Below are positions 12,369-22,326 of a DNA stretch of 31,814 nucleotides, in pieces (within the stretch, counting starts at the first letter, position 1; the number at the start of each line of letters is the position of its first letter). The translations under genes and the position numbers were made by a program. The notes below the pieces were generated by a model, which was not told where the DNA came from, made no database searches, and saw only the letters and a program-made list of their open reading frames with translations. The stretch comes from Oppiella nova (taxonomy: Eukaryota; Arthropoda; Arachnida; Sarcoptiformes; Oppiidae): contig CAJPVJ010000217.1 of assembly GCA_905397405.1 (NCBI GenBank), forward strand, positions 1 to 31,814. The letters run 5' to 3'.

Positions 12369-12654
12369 ATGAAATTCATGTGAAAAACATTTCAAACACT
12401 GCACTGACAGTCATGTGCAGAGATTCTGCACATAGAATACATGTATTCGAAGTGAGGGTTACTCACAGAATATTCTTATGTACAGAAAATCTGGGCATGT
12501 GTTCACACGAATGAACTGTTCATTAATAACATCACATATGGATATAATATGCCGTAAACTGAATAACTTATTCTGTGAGACAATCAACTATTGTAATAAA
12601 AGTAACTAAAAAGCAATTTAATAATAATATGTTTTGATAGAAAGAATATTCTTT
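12369..12654. promoter_or_regulatory. Dyad-rich divergent spacer between F-box and RING genes
   Basis: The perfect inverted repeats are: 12369-12379 (ATGAA, 1-nt spacer, TTCAT); 12413-12433 (9-bp arms ATGTGCAGA/TCTGCACAT around GAT); 12435-12448 (GAATACATGTATTC); 12452-12466 (GTGAG/CTCAC, 5-nt spacer); 12467-12476 (AGAATATTCT); 12510-12524 (AATGAAC/GTTCATT, 1-nt spacer); 12641-12654 (AAAGAATATTCTTT). They lie between the F-box start (12278) and the RING start (12888). The nGAAnnTTCn pattern in two of them matches the heat-shock-element half-site pair. A regulatory role is inference. Confidence 0.4.
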
Positions 12655-12835
12655 ATAACAAACTGATGGCACATTCAATCCATTACAAATATAACTAGCG
12701 ATTCATTTGAATTAAAATCAGAAACTTAGCTGAAATTCACGTTTTTAAGTTTGGGTAACTTTTTAACCATCAAATAAATTAAAAGTTTGCTATCAATTCA
12801 AAGTCTCGCTCCAATCATACAAATTGATGAGACGT

Positions 12836-12841
12836 TCAGTT
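12836..12841 (+). promoter_or_regulatory. Candidate initiator for the RING-UBL gene
   Basis: TCAGTT fits the arthropod Inr consensus and lies about 50 nt before the ATG at 12888. No TATA box is seen about 30 nt upstream. Weak evidence. Confidence 0.25.
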
Positions 12842-12887
12842 TAGTGAACTTTAAATTAAAATATCAATCATTTGTAAACTTCTTATA

Positions 12888-13856
12888 ATGGGTTATGACT
12901 TGAAGAGGATTAACAGCGAAGTGGATGAAGAGCTTAAGTGTGGTATTTGTCATCAACTTCTTGAGGATCCCGTAATACTGAGTCAATGCGATCACATATT
13001 CTGCAGGAAGTGTCTCAACCAATGGATGACAACGTATTTGATTTGTCCGATTGACAGACAATTTGTGAACGAATCTCATGTGAAGTCTGCGCCAAAACTC
13101 TTCCAAAACTTTATCACCAAATATGAGATCCGTTGTAATTATGCGGACAATGGGTGCAGAGTTGTGGTCAAAGTGGACAAATTGGATCAACACATCCACA
13201 ACTGTCCCTTCAGATCCGTTGCACATCCAGAGGTCGAGTCTGCAGATAATCGCCTCAAACAATTGGATTCACTGGAGAGTAGAGTCAAGAATCTTGAGAT
13301 TGAGAACCAATGGATTCGCCGACAATTGGATGAACTCAAGAAACACATCGACTCCTCGGCCGATGACCAGAATCTGGACTCCAAGAGTTGTGTCGGAAAA
13401 ATGATGGTTAAAGTGGAGGACAAGTCATTCGTCGTCGACGCGGATCCGCAGGAATCCATCGAAAGAATCAAAAAGAGAGTCCAAGAGTTGGATGACATGA
13501 ATGGCGAGGAAATGCTGGTCTACTTCGCGAACCAGGAATTGGATCCCAAACTAACTCTTTCTGATTATCGCATTTGCAAACCAATGCCTCATCTCTTCCT
13601 ATCTCTGGTCAAGAAGAGGATGAGAATATCGTTGAGAATAGACAGGGAAAGAGTGGTTACGGTTGAGGTGTCGCCAAAACACACCGTCGCCGACGTGTTG
13701 GCTATGGTTCTGGAGGACCGGCTTCTGGAGTGCAAGCAATATGTCGTCAGTTATCGGAACCAAAGACTTGATGAGAGCCGCACTCTATTGAGCTGTAAAA
13801 TACGGGACGGGAACTACATCTTCATCAATACAGACACCTCATCCTCAGTCATATAA
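12888..13856 (+). CDS. Nrdp1-like RING / TRAF-finger protein with two C-terminal ubiquitin-like domains
   Basis: Intronless, 322 residues, starting MGYDLKRI like NRDP1/RNF41. The RING has C18, C21, C34, H36, C39, C42 and C53, with Asp56 in the last ligand position (CPIDR; NRDP1 has CPVDR). A TRAF-type zinc finger follows (C83, C90, H102, C106), then a coiled coil at about residues 118-155. In place of NRDP1's C-terminal USP8-binding domain there are two ubiquitin-like segments, about 172-243 (LDPKLTLSDYRI, compare ubiquitin LEDGRTLSDYNI) and about 244-318 (LDESRTLLSCKIRDG). Neither ends in Gly-Gly, so they should not be conjugated. It is a predicted E3 ubiquitin ligase. Lack of introns suggests a retrocopy origin or an expanded intronless family. 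The RING and TRAF calls are firm, UBL1 good, UBL2 fair. Confidence 0.85.
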   Translation: MGYDLKRINSEVDEELKCGICHQLLEDPVILSQCDHIFCRKCLNQWMTTYLICPIDRQFVNESHVKSAPKLFQNFITKYEIRCNYADNGCRVVVKVDKLDQHIHNCPFRSVAHPEVESADNRLKQLDSLESRVKNLEIENQWIRRQLDELKKHIDSSADDQNLDSKSCVGKMMVKVEDKSFVVDADPQESIERIKKRVQELDDMNGEEMLVYFANQELDPKLTLSDYRICKPMPHLFLSLVKKRMRISLRIDRERVVTVEVSPKHTVADVLAMVLEDRLLECKQYVVSYRNQRLDESRTLLSCKIRDGNYIFINTDTSSSVI

Positions 13857-14519
13857 CCATTCATTTGAAGCGACAATTCATTTGTTTTAATTGTATTTTG
13901 GTTTTTTATTTTCAAAATTATGTATATTTTATAAATAAGTTATGCATTAATTAGACTTAAATACTATTAAATCATTGTTTTACTGATAAATAATAATTAT
14001 TAATTTGTATGACTTGTGTTCTAAAACTAATTACAATAATAATAATATCCAATTATACATCAAATATCGTATTCAACGAGGTGATAAATTTAAGATTAAT
14101 CTAAAGTTGATGACTTCAACGGATCTATTCTATGGTGTCATACAAACTGTTTAATCAGTTGTTAGTATAAAACAAATAAAGTTATATTTAATCAGTTTTG
14201 ACAATGAGTTTAGATAATATTAAAAATCTAAAGCCTAAATCGCGAATGAACTCAATATATACTTAAAGTGTACTTGTAGATTTCGTAGAATATATAAATA
14301 AGTCAAGAGTTTTGGTGATAAATGAGTGAAAAATAGTGAGAAATAGTATAAAAACTATTTGAGTAAAGATGTGCCTAAACCTCACGTATCGATAAAACTT
14401 GACTTTTAATAACTTCAATGAGTTCTTATCAAAATGATAGGACAAACTCCTACAGTATATTAATCATTGGTTGACTGCAACTCTTAATATCAGTCAACAA
14501 CAGTAATTTGTGGCTAATA
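13857..14519. other. AT-rich spacer between RING-UBL and carboxypeptidase genes
   Basis: No gene is supported. It holds the 3' UTR of the RING-UBL gene and the upstream region of the carboxypeptidase. The only AATAAA I see, near 14174, is more than 300 nt from the stop. The 60-codon open frame on the minus strand near 14263-14445 is AT-driven. Confidence 0.6.
14456..14494 (+). promoter_or_regulatory. Candidate core promoter of the carboxypeptidase gene
   Basis: TATATTAA at 14456-14463 lies about 30-35 nt before an arthropod-type initiator TCAGT (14490-14494), which is about 28 nt upstream of the ATG at 14520. Spacing is roughly right for TATA plus Inr. The surroundings are AT-rich, so confidence is limited. 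Confidence 0.35.
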
Positions 14520-16095
14520 ATGAAGACTATTACAAGTTTGGTCTTGATTTTACTTGCAATTAATGGCTGTACAGCTATTTTCCGCAAAAATCTATTCCCA
14601 TCGCATTCAGCGGCTAATGTAAGGCAGAGCCGAGATGTTGGGGATCCACTATTTTTGACGCCATATATCGAGAGTGGAAAGATAGCTGAGGCACAGAAGT
14701 TGAGTCAAATAGTAGGCCTGTCCTCAGCGCCTAATATCACTCATTATTCCGGATACCTAACCGTTAATAAGAAGTATAACAGCAATACTTTCTTCTGGTA
14801 TTTTCCGGCTCTCGTAAGTCATATGAAAATACAATTCATAAACACTTTATTTATATATAAAATGAAACTTATATTTCAAATGGATATCAGAATAAAGACA
14901 AGAATGCGCCGATTCTGCTGTGGCTTCAGGGAGGACCGGGAGGGTCGTCACTATTCGGACTCTTCTCAGAGAACGGACCACTTGTGTTGAATTCAGACTT
15001 AAAGGCCAGTCTTCGGGAATACACGTGGGGTCAGGAGTTCTCTCTACTTTACATCGATAATCCGGTGGGAACTGGATTTAGTTTTACAGAAAATGATGAG
15101 GGTATTCATATTTATAATTATATGATTAGTTCATTACTATATCTAAAAGTGTGTGTAAATTAGGTTATGCGAGGGATGAGAACGATGTGGCCCGAGATCT
15201 ATACGAAGCGCTGCAACAGTTTTTCACACTATTTCCTAATGAAAGACAAAATGATTTCTACATAACGGGGGAGTCGTATGCGGGTAAATACGTGCCGGCG
15301 ATTGCATATAAGATTCACTCCGAGGGGAACGCCTCTAATATCAGACTGAAGGGCATAGCCATAGGTGACGGACTGTGCGATCCGGAGACTATGTTTGGTT
15401 ACGGAGACTTCCTCTTCCAGATCGGACTCTTAGATGAAAATCAAAGAGATTTCTTCAACAGTGAGACTAAGAAAGCCGTCAATTATATCGAGAATCAGAA
15501 ATATTTGGACGCCTTTAAGGTATTTGATTTCCTCCTTAACGGCGACCTAATCAACAGCACCTCATATTTCACGAATGTTACGGGACTTACATTTTACTAC
15601 AACTTCCTGCTGAGTAGATCTCCCGTAGAGTTCTCTTATTATCCCAAATATCTGGGTTTAGAGGAGACCAGACGTGCCATTCATGTGGGAAATGTGACAT
15701 ACGATGAGGGAAATACAGTTGAGATGCATCTCATCAACGATGTCATGCAGTCAGTGAAGCCATGGGTGACCGCGCTGTTGGACGCGGACTATAAGGTGTT
15801 GATATATAGCGGACAACTGGACATAATAGTGGCCGCACCTCTCACTGAGAACTTCGTGCAAAGTATTAAATGGCGAAAAGCGGATCAATACAAAAAGGCT
15901 GACCGATTGGTGTGGAAGGTGTCCGATAAGGACACAGAAGTGGCCGGCTATGTTCGAGAAGTCGATAAGTTTGCTCAGGTGGTTGTCCGCAATGGAGGGC
16001 ATATCTTACCCTTTGATCAGCCGAGAGCTACACTCGATATGATCACTAGATTTGTTAAAAGCCAATCGTTTAAAAATCGTCTCAATTATAACTGA
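14520..16095 (+). CDS. CPVL: CPVL-type (vitellogenic-like) serine carboxypeptidase
   Basis: Exons 14520-14813, 14891-15101 and 15164-16095 give 478 residues, close to human CPVL (476). The ATG at 14520 is chosen because it opens a signal peptide (MKTITSLVLILLAINGCTA). S10-family landmarks: LQGGPGGSS oxyanion loop, YIDNPVGTGFSF, GESYAGKYVPAIA with nucleophile Ser206, catalytic Asp388 in YSGQLDIIVA, and catalytic His448 in RNGGHILPFDQP. The triad is complete, so an active exopeptidase removing C-terminal residues in the secretory or lysosomal compartment is expected. There are several N-glycosylation sequons (e.g. NIT, NST, NVT). The match to CPVL over cathepsin A rests on the DNPVGTGFSFT and NDFYITGESYAGKYVPA regions. 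The gene looks intact. Confidence 0.93.
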
Positions 16096-16135
16096 AATCA
16101 ATTGTAATATTATTATTAAAGTCAAAGAATATTGT

Positions 16136-16141
16136 AATAAA
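16136..16141 (+). terminator. Polyadenylation signal of the carboxypeptidase gene
   Basis: AATAAA about 40 nt after the TGA stop at 16093-16095, a plausible short 3' UTR. Confidence 0.5.
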
Positions 16142-16948
16142 TAATTATTCCGTATAAAGAATAACAAATACAGTTCACCAATATTTATAGAATTTGTGTC
16201 TCTGGGCAAAGTTTTGTGACCTTGCTAGTTTTATTTAGACATTTCTAAAGATATTATGCATAGTACCGGTACGCCTATAATAATAATAATATGTAAAATA
16301 AAAATTAGTTGAATTGCAATTAATAATGTTTGTTTTAAAATGCAATTAAATCTCATAAGTGATCTAGCTTGATTTATTAGTACTGCTTACACGTAATGTA
16401 AATAAAATGTGTAAATAATTAATAATCTAATATTCAATGGAATCGTCATTTCAAATAACTTTTAATATCATAGCGACGACTGAATACAAAGTTTTGCCAC
16501 TTTTTATATAAACTGTTTATGACTTACTGTACCGTATATTGCATTACAATATCGTAACTCTTAAGAAGTATTCTACAGACGAGTAAACATTTATTCATTT
16601 ATTACTCGTAACTGACTTATCGGATAACTATATTCAGTGTTTCATAGAATAAATTTCCGGTGAATACATATTAGTTCAGTATATAATATAATTTTCGGTA
16701 TATGTCTCGTCAGTATTTAGTTTCAAATTGTTTATTGAATTATTTTAAATGTGAACCTTATATGAGAAAAAGTGTTGAACCGATTGATAAGAAAGATTAT
16801 AATTTTATGATTTATATAATATTTTAATAGTTTTATAAAATTGATATATTCTCAGTTTATTTATAAAAAGTTTTGCGATTAGATTTGTAGCAAAAATTTT
16901 CATAAAAGTTTGTTTGTAAACCAGTTATTAAGTTATTATGTTTGAAAA
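16142..16948. other. AT-rich spacer upstream of the integrin gene
   Basis: No coding sequence is supported. It holds a 10-bp palindrome GTACCGGTAC at 16263-16272 and, at its 3' end, a short upstream reading frame adjoining the integrin start. Confidence 0.6.
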
Positions 16949-16952
16949 ATGA
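16938..16952 (+). promoter_or_regulatory. Four-codon uORF overlapping the integrin start codon
   Basis: The uORF reads ATG TTT GAA AAA TGA. Its TGA (16950-16952) overlaps the integrin ATG (16949-16951) as ATGA. If the transcript starts upstream, ribosomes would end the uORF on top of the main start. The transcript start is unknown. Confidence 0.4.
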
Positions 16953-19900
16953 AGTTTTTTACAAATACATTGCATATTATTTATTTGGTTATAGTTTATA
17001 GTATTTATTGTTGTTTTCTGACCGTCTCATCCAATATTGACACCGAATATCCCGTTATATTTAAGCCAACGAGTGATGAAAATGTTGAAAACTATTTTGG
17101 ACTATCAGTCGATATGCAAAGCATACAGAATAAGATCAAGTAAGCGATTACTAAACCTTCAAACATGTCATTCACACCATTCGCTACACACTTATTGTTT
17201 GAATTGAATGTCAAATGTCTTATTAGAGACTAATAAATGTTTTCCGTTTCGAAAGCTTTATAATCGGTGCCCCAAAAACACAGTCAAAGTTATATAATGC
17301 CAAAGAAACAGGAACTGTATTTAGATGTCATATGAATCACAACTTGACCACAGATTGCAACGAAATAAACATTGATTTTCGTGAGTTATTTGATATTAAA
17401 AATACTATTTATATAATGTTTATGATATTTATAATAAAATTTACTTAATTTTGCTTAATATGCATAAATATTTGATAAAAACATGTGTTTTCAACATATT
17501 TTCTTTGAAAATATAACTAAAATTATCTGACATTTGATACAAGCATTTAAAAAATGAGTCAAATTCTTGTGAATTCAATGAATTGAATGTCAATTATTAG
17601 GTCAAATCGCAGCATCCAATCGACGATCTATAGGTCCGTCAGAAATAGTTGCGAGGGATGGCATGTTTTTAGGTGGGACTGTAGTCTCGCACCCGAATAG
17701 AGCACAAGTAGCTGTTTGTGGCCATAAATGGTGGCAAGAATTCTATGTTCAAAGGCCTGAACACCAACGAAACCCTTCCGGGAGTTGTTTTGTCGTGGAT
17801 TTGGATAAACCCAATGAGACACCCGTTGCTATATTCCCGTTATCCGAGTCGAGTCAGTATTCACTTGAATAGCTTTTGACAATTCAATGACTATTACTAT
17901 TATATCTCATTCTCTAATCGATAGAATAGGTCTACAAATTCAACAAAACACTTACTATTACTCGCATTCAATGAGTGGCTTTTCCGCCGCATTCACACCC
18001 GTCTGTAATCAACCAATTGTGAGATAAATGAGTGATAACTGACGGAAATGTTTGATTCGTTATCAGAGCGGTGAGAGTCTGTTGTTGGGAGCGCCGGGAT
18101 TCTACCAATGGAGGGGTACTTTCCTCGAGACTGAAGCCATTCCTTTAGGCATTAATGGCTTATTAAAGGAGAGATTTGTTTTGAATCAACGCTCGACAAC
18201 CAGTGGTAATGCATTTGAAAAGTTATTTTAAATTGTCATAAGAATTACTTAATTGGAAATTATTTTTGTGTAATAATAGAGTCATATGTGGGATATTCTC
18301 TAACAACGGGTCACTTTTTATCTGGATATCCAAGTTCTGTGGCATTGGGTGCACCCAGGGATAAGAATTATAGAGGGAAAGTTAGTATTTGTTTATTTAA
18401 CTTATTAGTAGTTATTTTCATTTTAAAATTTATTGCTCATTAGGTCTATATTTATAACTACGGCTCAAACCATGTTTTTAATGACATCGAAGGCACACAA
18501 ATGGGAGAATACTTTGGCTATAGTTTACAATCAGTTAATGTAAATAAAGATGATTTTGATGACCTCATAGTCGGCGCCCCTTTCTATTCAAATAAATATT
18601 GCGGTTATGATTGCGGACGGGTTTACGTGTTTTTGAGTTTTGGAAATGTTAGTGAATTTTATTTTATATTAATTTAATATCCAAATAATGTTTTAAAATA
18701 CATTCTGTAAAGGGTTTTGAAAAGTCAAAGCCTCTTATATTGAGCGGATCTGATACAAGCGGTTCCAGGTTTGGCACATCTATTGCAGATTTGGGTGATA
18801 TTGACTTCGATGGATATAATGGTTAATTGTTCCCAAAATTATAATTACATTAAAAACTCATTAAAAAATCCCAATAGATATAGCAATTGGGGCGCCCTAT
18901 GAGGATGGAAAGGGAGCCGTTTATATATATTCTGGTAGTAAACAAGGAATTGTAACCCCGTTCGCTCAGGTAATCACATTGTATTGAATTTAATTTGTGA
19001 CCAAACAGTTGACAAAAACATAAATTAAATTTTCAATAAATAAAAACACAGAAAATCTCAGCAAAAGAGCATTTAAATGAAATCAATTTAAATGGTTTCG
19101 GAATAAGTATTGCCGGGAAGCGAGACGTCGACCAAAACCATTACAACGATTTACTGATCGGATCTTATTTGTCAAATACAGCCGTTTTGTTGAGGTATTT
19201 AAAAGTCGTTAAGAAAGAAAATAATATATTAATTTTTATGACTAATAAAACTCAGAACAAGACCTATCGTTAAGATAATGGCAGAGATTAGGCTCAACGC
19301 CTCGCACATCAATGTTAACGAACAGAACTGTCAATACTTTGATCCAATCACCAGAAGTCGTAAACTAGTCCCGTGTGTGTCCGCCAAGTATTGTATCCGA
19401 TATGACGGCTCTTACGTCCCGTCGTCACTGAATCTCAACATAAGTCTAGTCCTCGACAGCAGAAGGGCTGAGAATCCGCGATGTCTTACGATATATAAGA
19501 ACCAAATGCGGTCTCAAATCAATAAGATTCTGACAATCGGTGCCTATTCTACACAAAACTGTTTCGACGAATTCGTTGTCTATCTTAATGTGAGTCTTAA
19601 ATAAATGGCAAATGAATGATAATTATGTGAAATTGGTTGTCAATGCATAGGATAAGGCTTCACTCGACGATATATTCACACCAATTGAGATGTCTCTCAG
19701 CTATTCACTCATCCAATTGCGGACAAAAACCAATACGTTTTGTGCTAAATGTCCGATAATTAAAGACAATAATGTGGTAACAAATGAGGTACTGTTACCT
19801 AATATCTTATAGCTTATTAAAAGTTTAATTATAAATTATAATTATATTGTTTTAATGCTTATTTTAGATACACTTCCAAACAGGTTGTGGAGTGGATGAG

Positions 19901-21475
19901 AAATGTGTCTCAAAACTGAAAATATCGACCAAAACTTTACTCAATAATAAGCCCTATAAGAGAAGTGATGTCATATGGGAAGGACATCATCGGACTTTAA
20001 CTTTAGTGACAACTGTCCGCAATAACGGCGAACCCTCCTATTTAACTAAACTATTGATTAAGTCAAGTCCTAACTTAAACCTAATCCGACAGGACAGTAG
20101 GTGTCGACTACTTAAGCTCAACACTCATAATCACACCCAAGGCTATGAGTGTGATGTTGGGAACCCATTGGAAATGAATAGTCATCAAGAAATTGAGATT
20201 CCGTTGGATATCTCTAAATTGGATTTAGATATCAATGAAATTGAGTTCAATATAGAGCTGAAGAGCGCCAGTCAAGTGACAAAAGACAGTCAAATGAATG
20301 AGACATTTGTGATGAATGTCATTAGGAATGCGAGTCTTATAATGATTGGGTTTGACATTGAATTCTGTGCCTAAGGGTTGCAATAATTTTAAAGTTGTTT
20401 TGTTTGTTAGAAATTCATTGGAATCTGAGATCATTTATGAAAGTGAGAGCAAAAGGAAACGTGATTTCATCCCATTTTCTGGTAGTTTTCAAGTAACCAA
20501 ACAAAACTCCAGTTCTGTTGGCAATGTATTCATCGAAATCAGTTTTCCCAGTCTTTTCAATAAACAGCCACTACTTTATCGTCCAATTGTTGAGGTTTTG
20601 TGACTATTATATAGAATTACTTTATAATTAATAGTTTAATAAATAAATATTCAATTTGTCAGTTAAGTGGTGGAGTGGTCCCAGTCAACTGCAACCGAAC
20701 CATTTCAGAGCTACCGGTGCTACCACTGACCATAAATGCTGGTAAAAGTACAGACAATAGTGATCAACGGGATGGTAGTAATGAGGAACAAACCAATGAT
20801 ATTAATAAAAGAAGTTTACTATTGGTATTGTATTCACAAATGTGAATGTATTGTCACATTAATTCACGTGAATGTCTGTCCACAGGAATGTAATTCCCGA
20901 ATAGAGTGCCTGAAGTTGGAGTGTTTTGCGGGTCCATTCACTTCAGACCAACAAACGGCCAAATTCTATGTACAGCCGGCGCTCAATATTAAAGCAATTG
21001 AAGCTATTTTTGGCAAAAAATACGATTCAATCAAACTTCGAGTTCAATCCAAAGCTGTTATTCTGGACACAAGAATCACATCAAAAGCGTCACAAATCTC
21101 CACCGATTTTGTATTCAAACGAATCGACTTAAAAGCGGAACCCATAAAGTGGTGGATACTTGTGGTCAGCATTGGAGTCGGACTCATCATATTAGCCATC
21201 ATTATCATAGCATTAGTCAAAGTAAGTCAAGACAAGCATTGGTTACAAAAACTTTGTTAAAACACACGATTTGTCTGAAGTGCGGATTCTTTAGGCGAAA
21301 TCAATTGCCAAATGAAGACAAAGCCGATGAGTTGGCAAACAATGGCCGCACAGAAGACAATGAAGTCGAGAGGAATTCATTGCTTGAATTCGATGAACAA
21401 AACCAAACCCAAGACGAGTCGGCAACTGATATACAAAACATTGATAACAATCATTCAAATGGTTTGAAATCGTAA
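16949..21475 (+). CDS. Integrin alpha subunit (no I domain), 16 exons, 1-nt frameshift in exon 13
   Basis: Exons: 16949-17139, 17256-17380, 17601-17852, 17930-18000, 18067-18205, 18280-18380, 18444-18647, 18713-18821, 18878-18969, 19052-19194, 19256-19589, 19651-19788, 19868-20594, 20663-20824, 20886-21221, 21281-21475. About 1,105 residues if the frame is corrected. After a signal peptide the mature N terminus reads NIDTEYPVIF. A seven-blade FG-GAP propeller has three Ca-binding loops at about 325-333 (NVNKDDFDD), 390-398 (DIDFDGYND) and 453-461 (DVDQNHYND). Thigh and calf domains, a dibasic INKRS site (possible heavy/light-chain cleavage), one TM helix (IGVGLIILAIIIIALV) and a CGFFRRN tail motif follow. 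It pairs with a beta subunit for matrix adhesion. Exon 13 has one extra base near 20345-20353, so the frame stops at 20373 unless corrected. Assignment to a PS1 or PS2 class is not attempted. Confidence 0.88.
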
Positions 21476-21482
21476 ACACATT

Positions 21483-21488
21483 AATAAA
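21483..21488 (+). terminator. Polyadenylation signal of the integrin gene
   Basis: AATAAA 8 nt after the TAA stop at 21473-21475. Close but plausible. Confidence 0.45.
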
Positions 21489-21573
21489 AACATTTAGAAA
21501 ACAAAAAATTCGTTTTTAATTTAATTTTATTACATTTTCATAATAATAATAAGTATTTAAAATTCAAATAATT

Positions 21574-21903
21574 TTGGCTAAAAAGAGACAAAACGAGATT
21601 CAAGACTACAATCAAGAGAGCGATAGAAGTGATTACAAGGATTGGTGGAAATGTGTGGTCCCTTTGATTAAAGAATTGTGGAATTCATTCATATCTAAAG
21701 GTATGGTTCGGTTTGAGTTTGGAATTCACAATAAGAGTCAGCTTTTGGTACAAAATTCATGTTTGACTAGTGATGTGATCGCATATGAAGTGATTTTGAA
21801 TGATTCAAAAAATAGCTTTTGTTTCGAAAAATACAAAATAAACTCAAAAAGTAGTTGTCATTTAAAAATAAAGACTACAAAATTAAAAGAGAAACAAAAA
21901 TAA
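21574..21903 (+). other. Unrecognised 109-codon open frame without ATG start
   Basis: An open frame starting at TTG, about 100 nt after the integrin stop, containing DYKDWWKCVVPLIKELW and later Cys- and Lys-rich sequence. The first internal Met is at about residue 44. It shows no family I recognise, no convincing splice sites and AT-driven composition. It could be an exon of an unknown gene, a relic or chance. Confidence 0.15.
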
Positions 21904-22326
21904 ATATGCATTCAATTAAACAGTCGAAAAATTTGTAGTTTTCATTGTTTCTTAGGGTAAAAGCTTTTGGTTAAAATATAAATAATATTTGGTTCACAAA
22001 CTAAATGCAAACTCGGGTTTAGTTAAGAGATTCATAAAAAGAGCCTAAATTTGGATCATATTGTCTGAGAAATGATTGGAAAAACAAAATCAAGTGAAGG
22101 CACGATAGAACTGATTGTCAGAAAGAGTGTATAAAAAGCTGTCATTTATGTGTACAAAGGCTTGAAAGAAGACATCGGAGTCATGGCATAAGACTTAACA
22201 TTAAAAAGAGAAAACCATTTAAAAACGATAAAACACTTATCTCTAGAGAGCTGTACATTCATATCAAGGTTTGGGGCTTTTTATGTAATTGAGAGCACAA
22301 TTAATATCACGTTTTAAGCAATTGTT
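21904..22326. other. Spacer between convergent integrin and PLXDC genes
   Basis: No gene is supported. It probably contains the 3' UTR of the minus-strand PLXDC gene, but I see no clear poly(A) hexamer on the minus strand within about 300 nt of its stop. Confidence 0.5.

Noticed and set aside
16263-16272. GTACCGGTAC palindrome as a regulatory site.
   Set aside because: Isolated 10-bp palindrome in spacer DNA with no second copy nearby.
20318-20375. A 58-nt GT-AG intron explaining the integrin frame change.
   Set aside because: Phase fits, but the donor GTCATT and acceptor are weak and it would remove residues that look like the first calf-2 strand. Kept only as an alternative in the finding.
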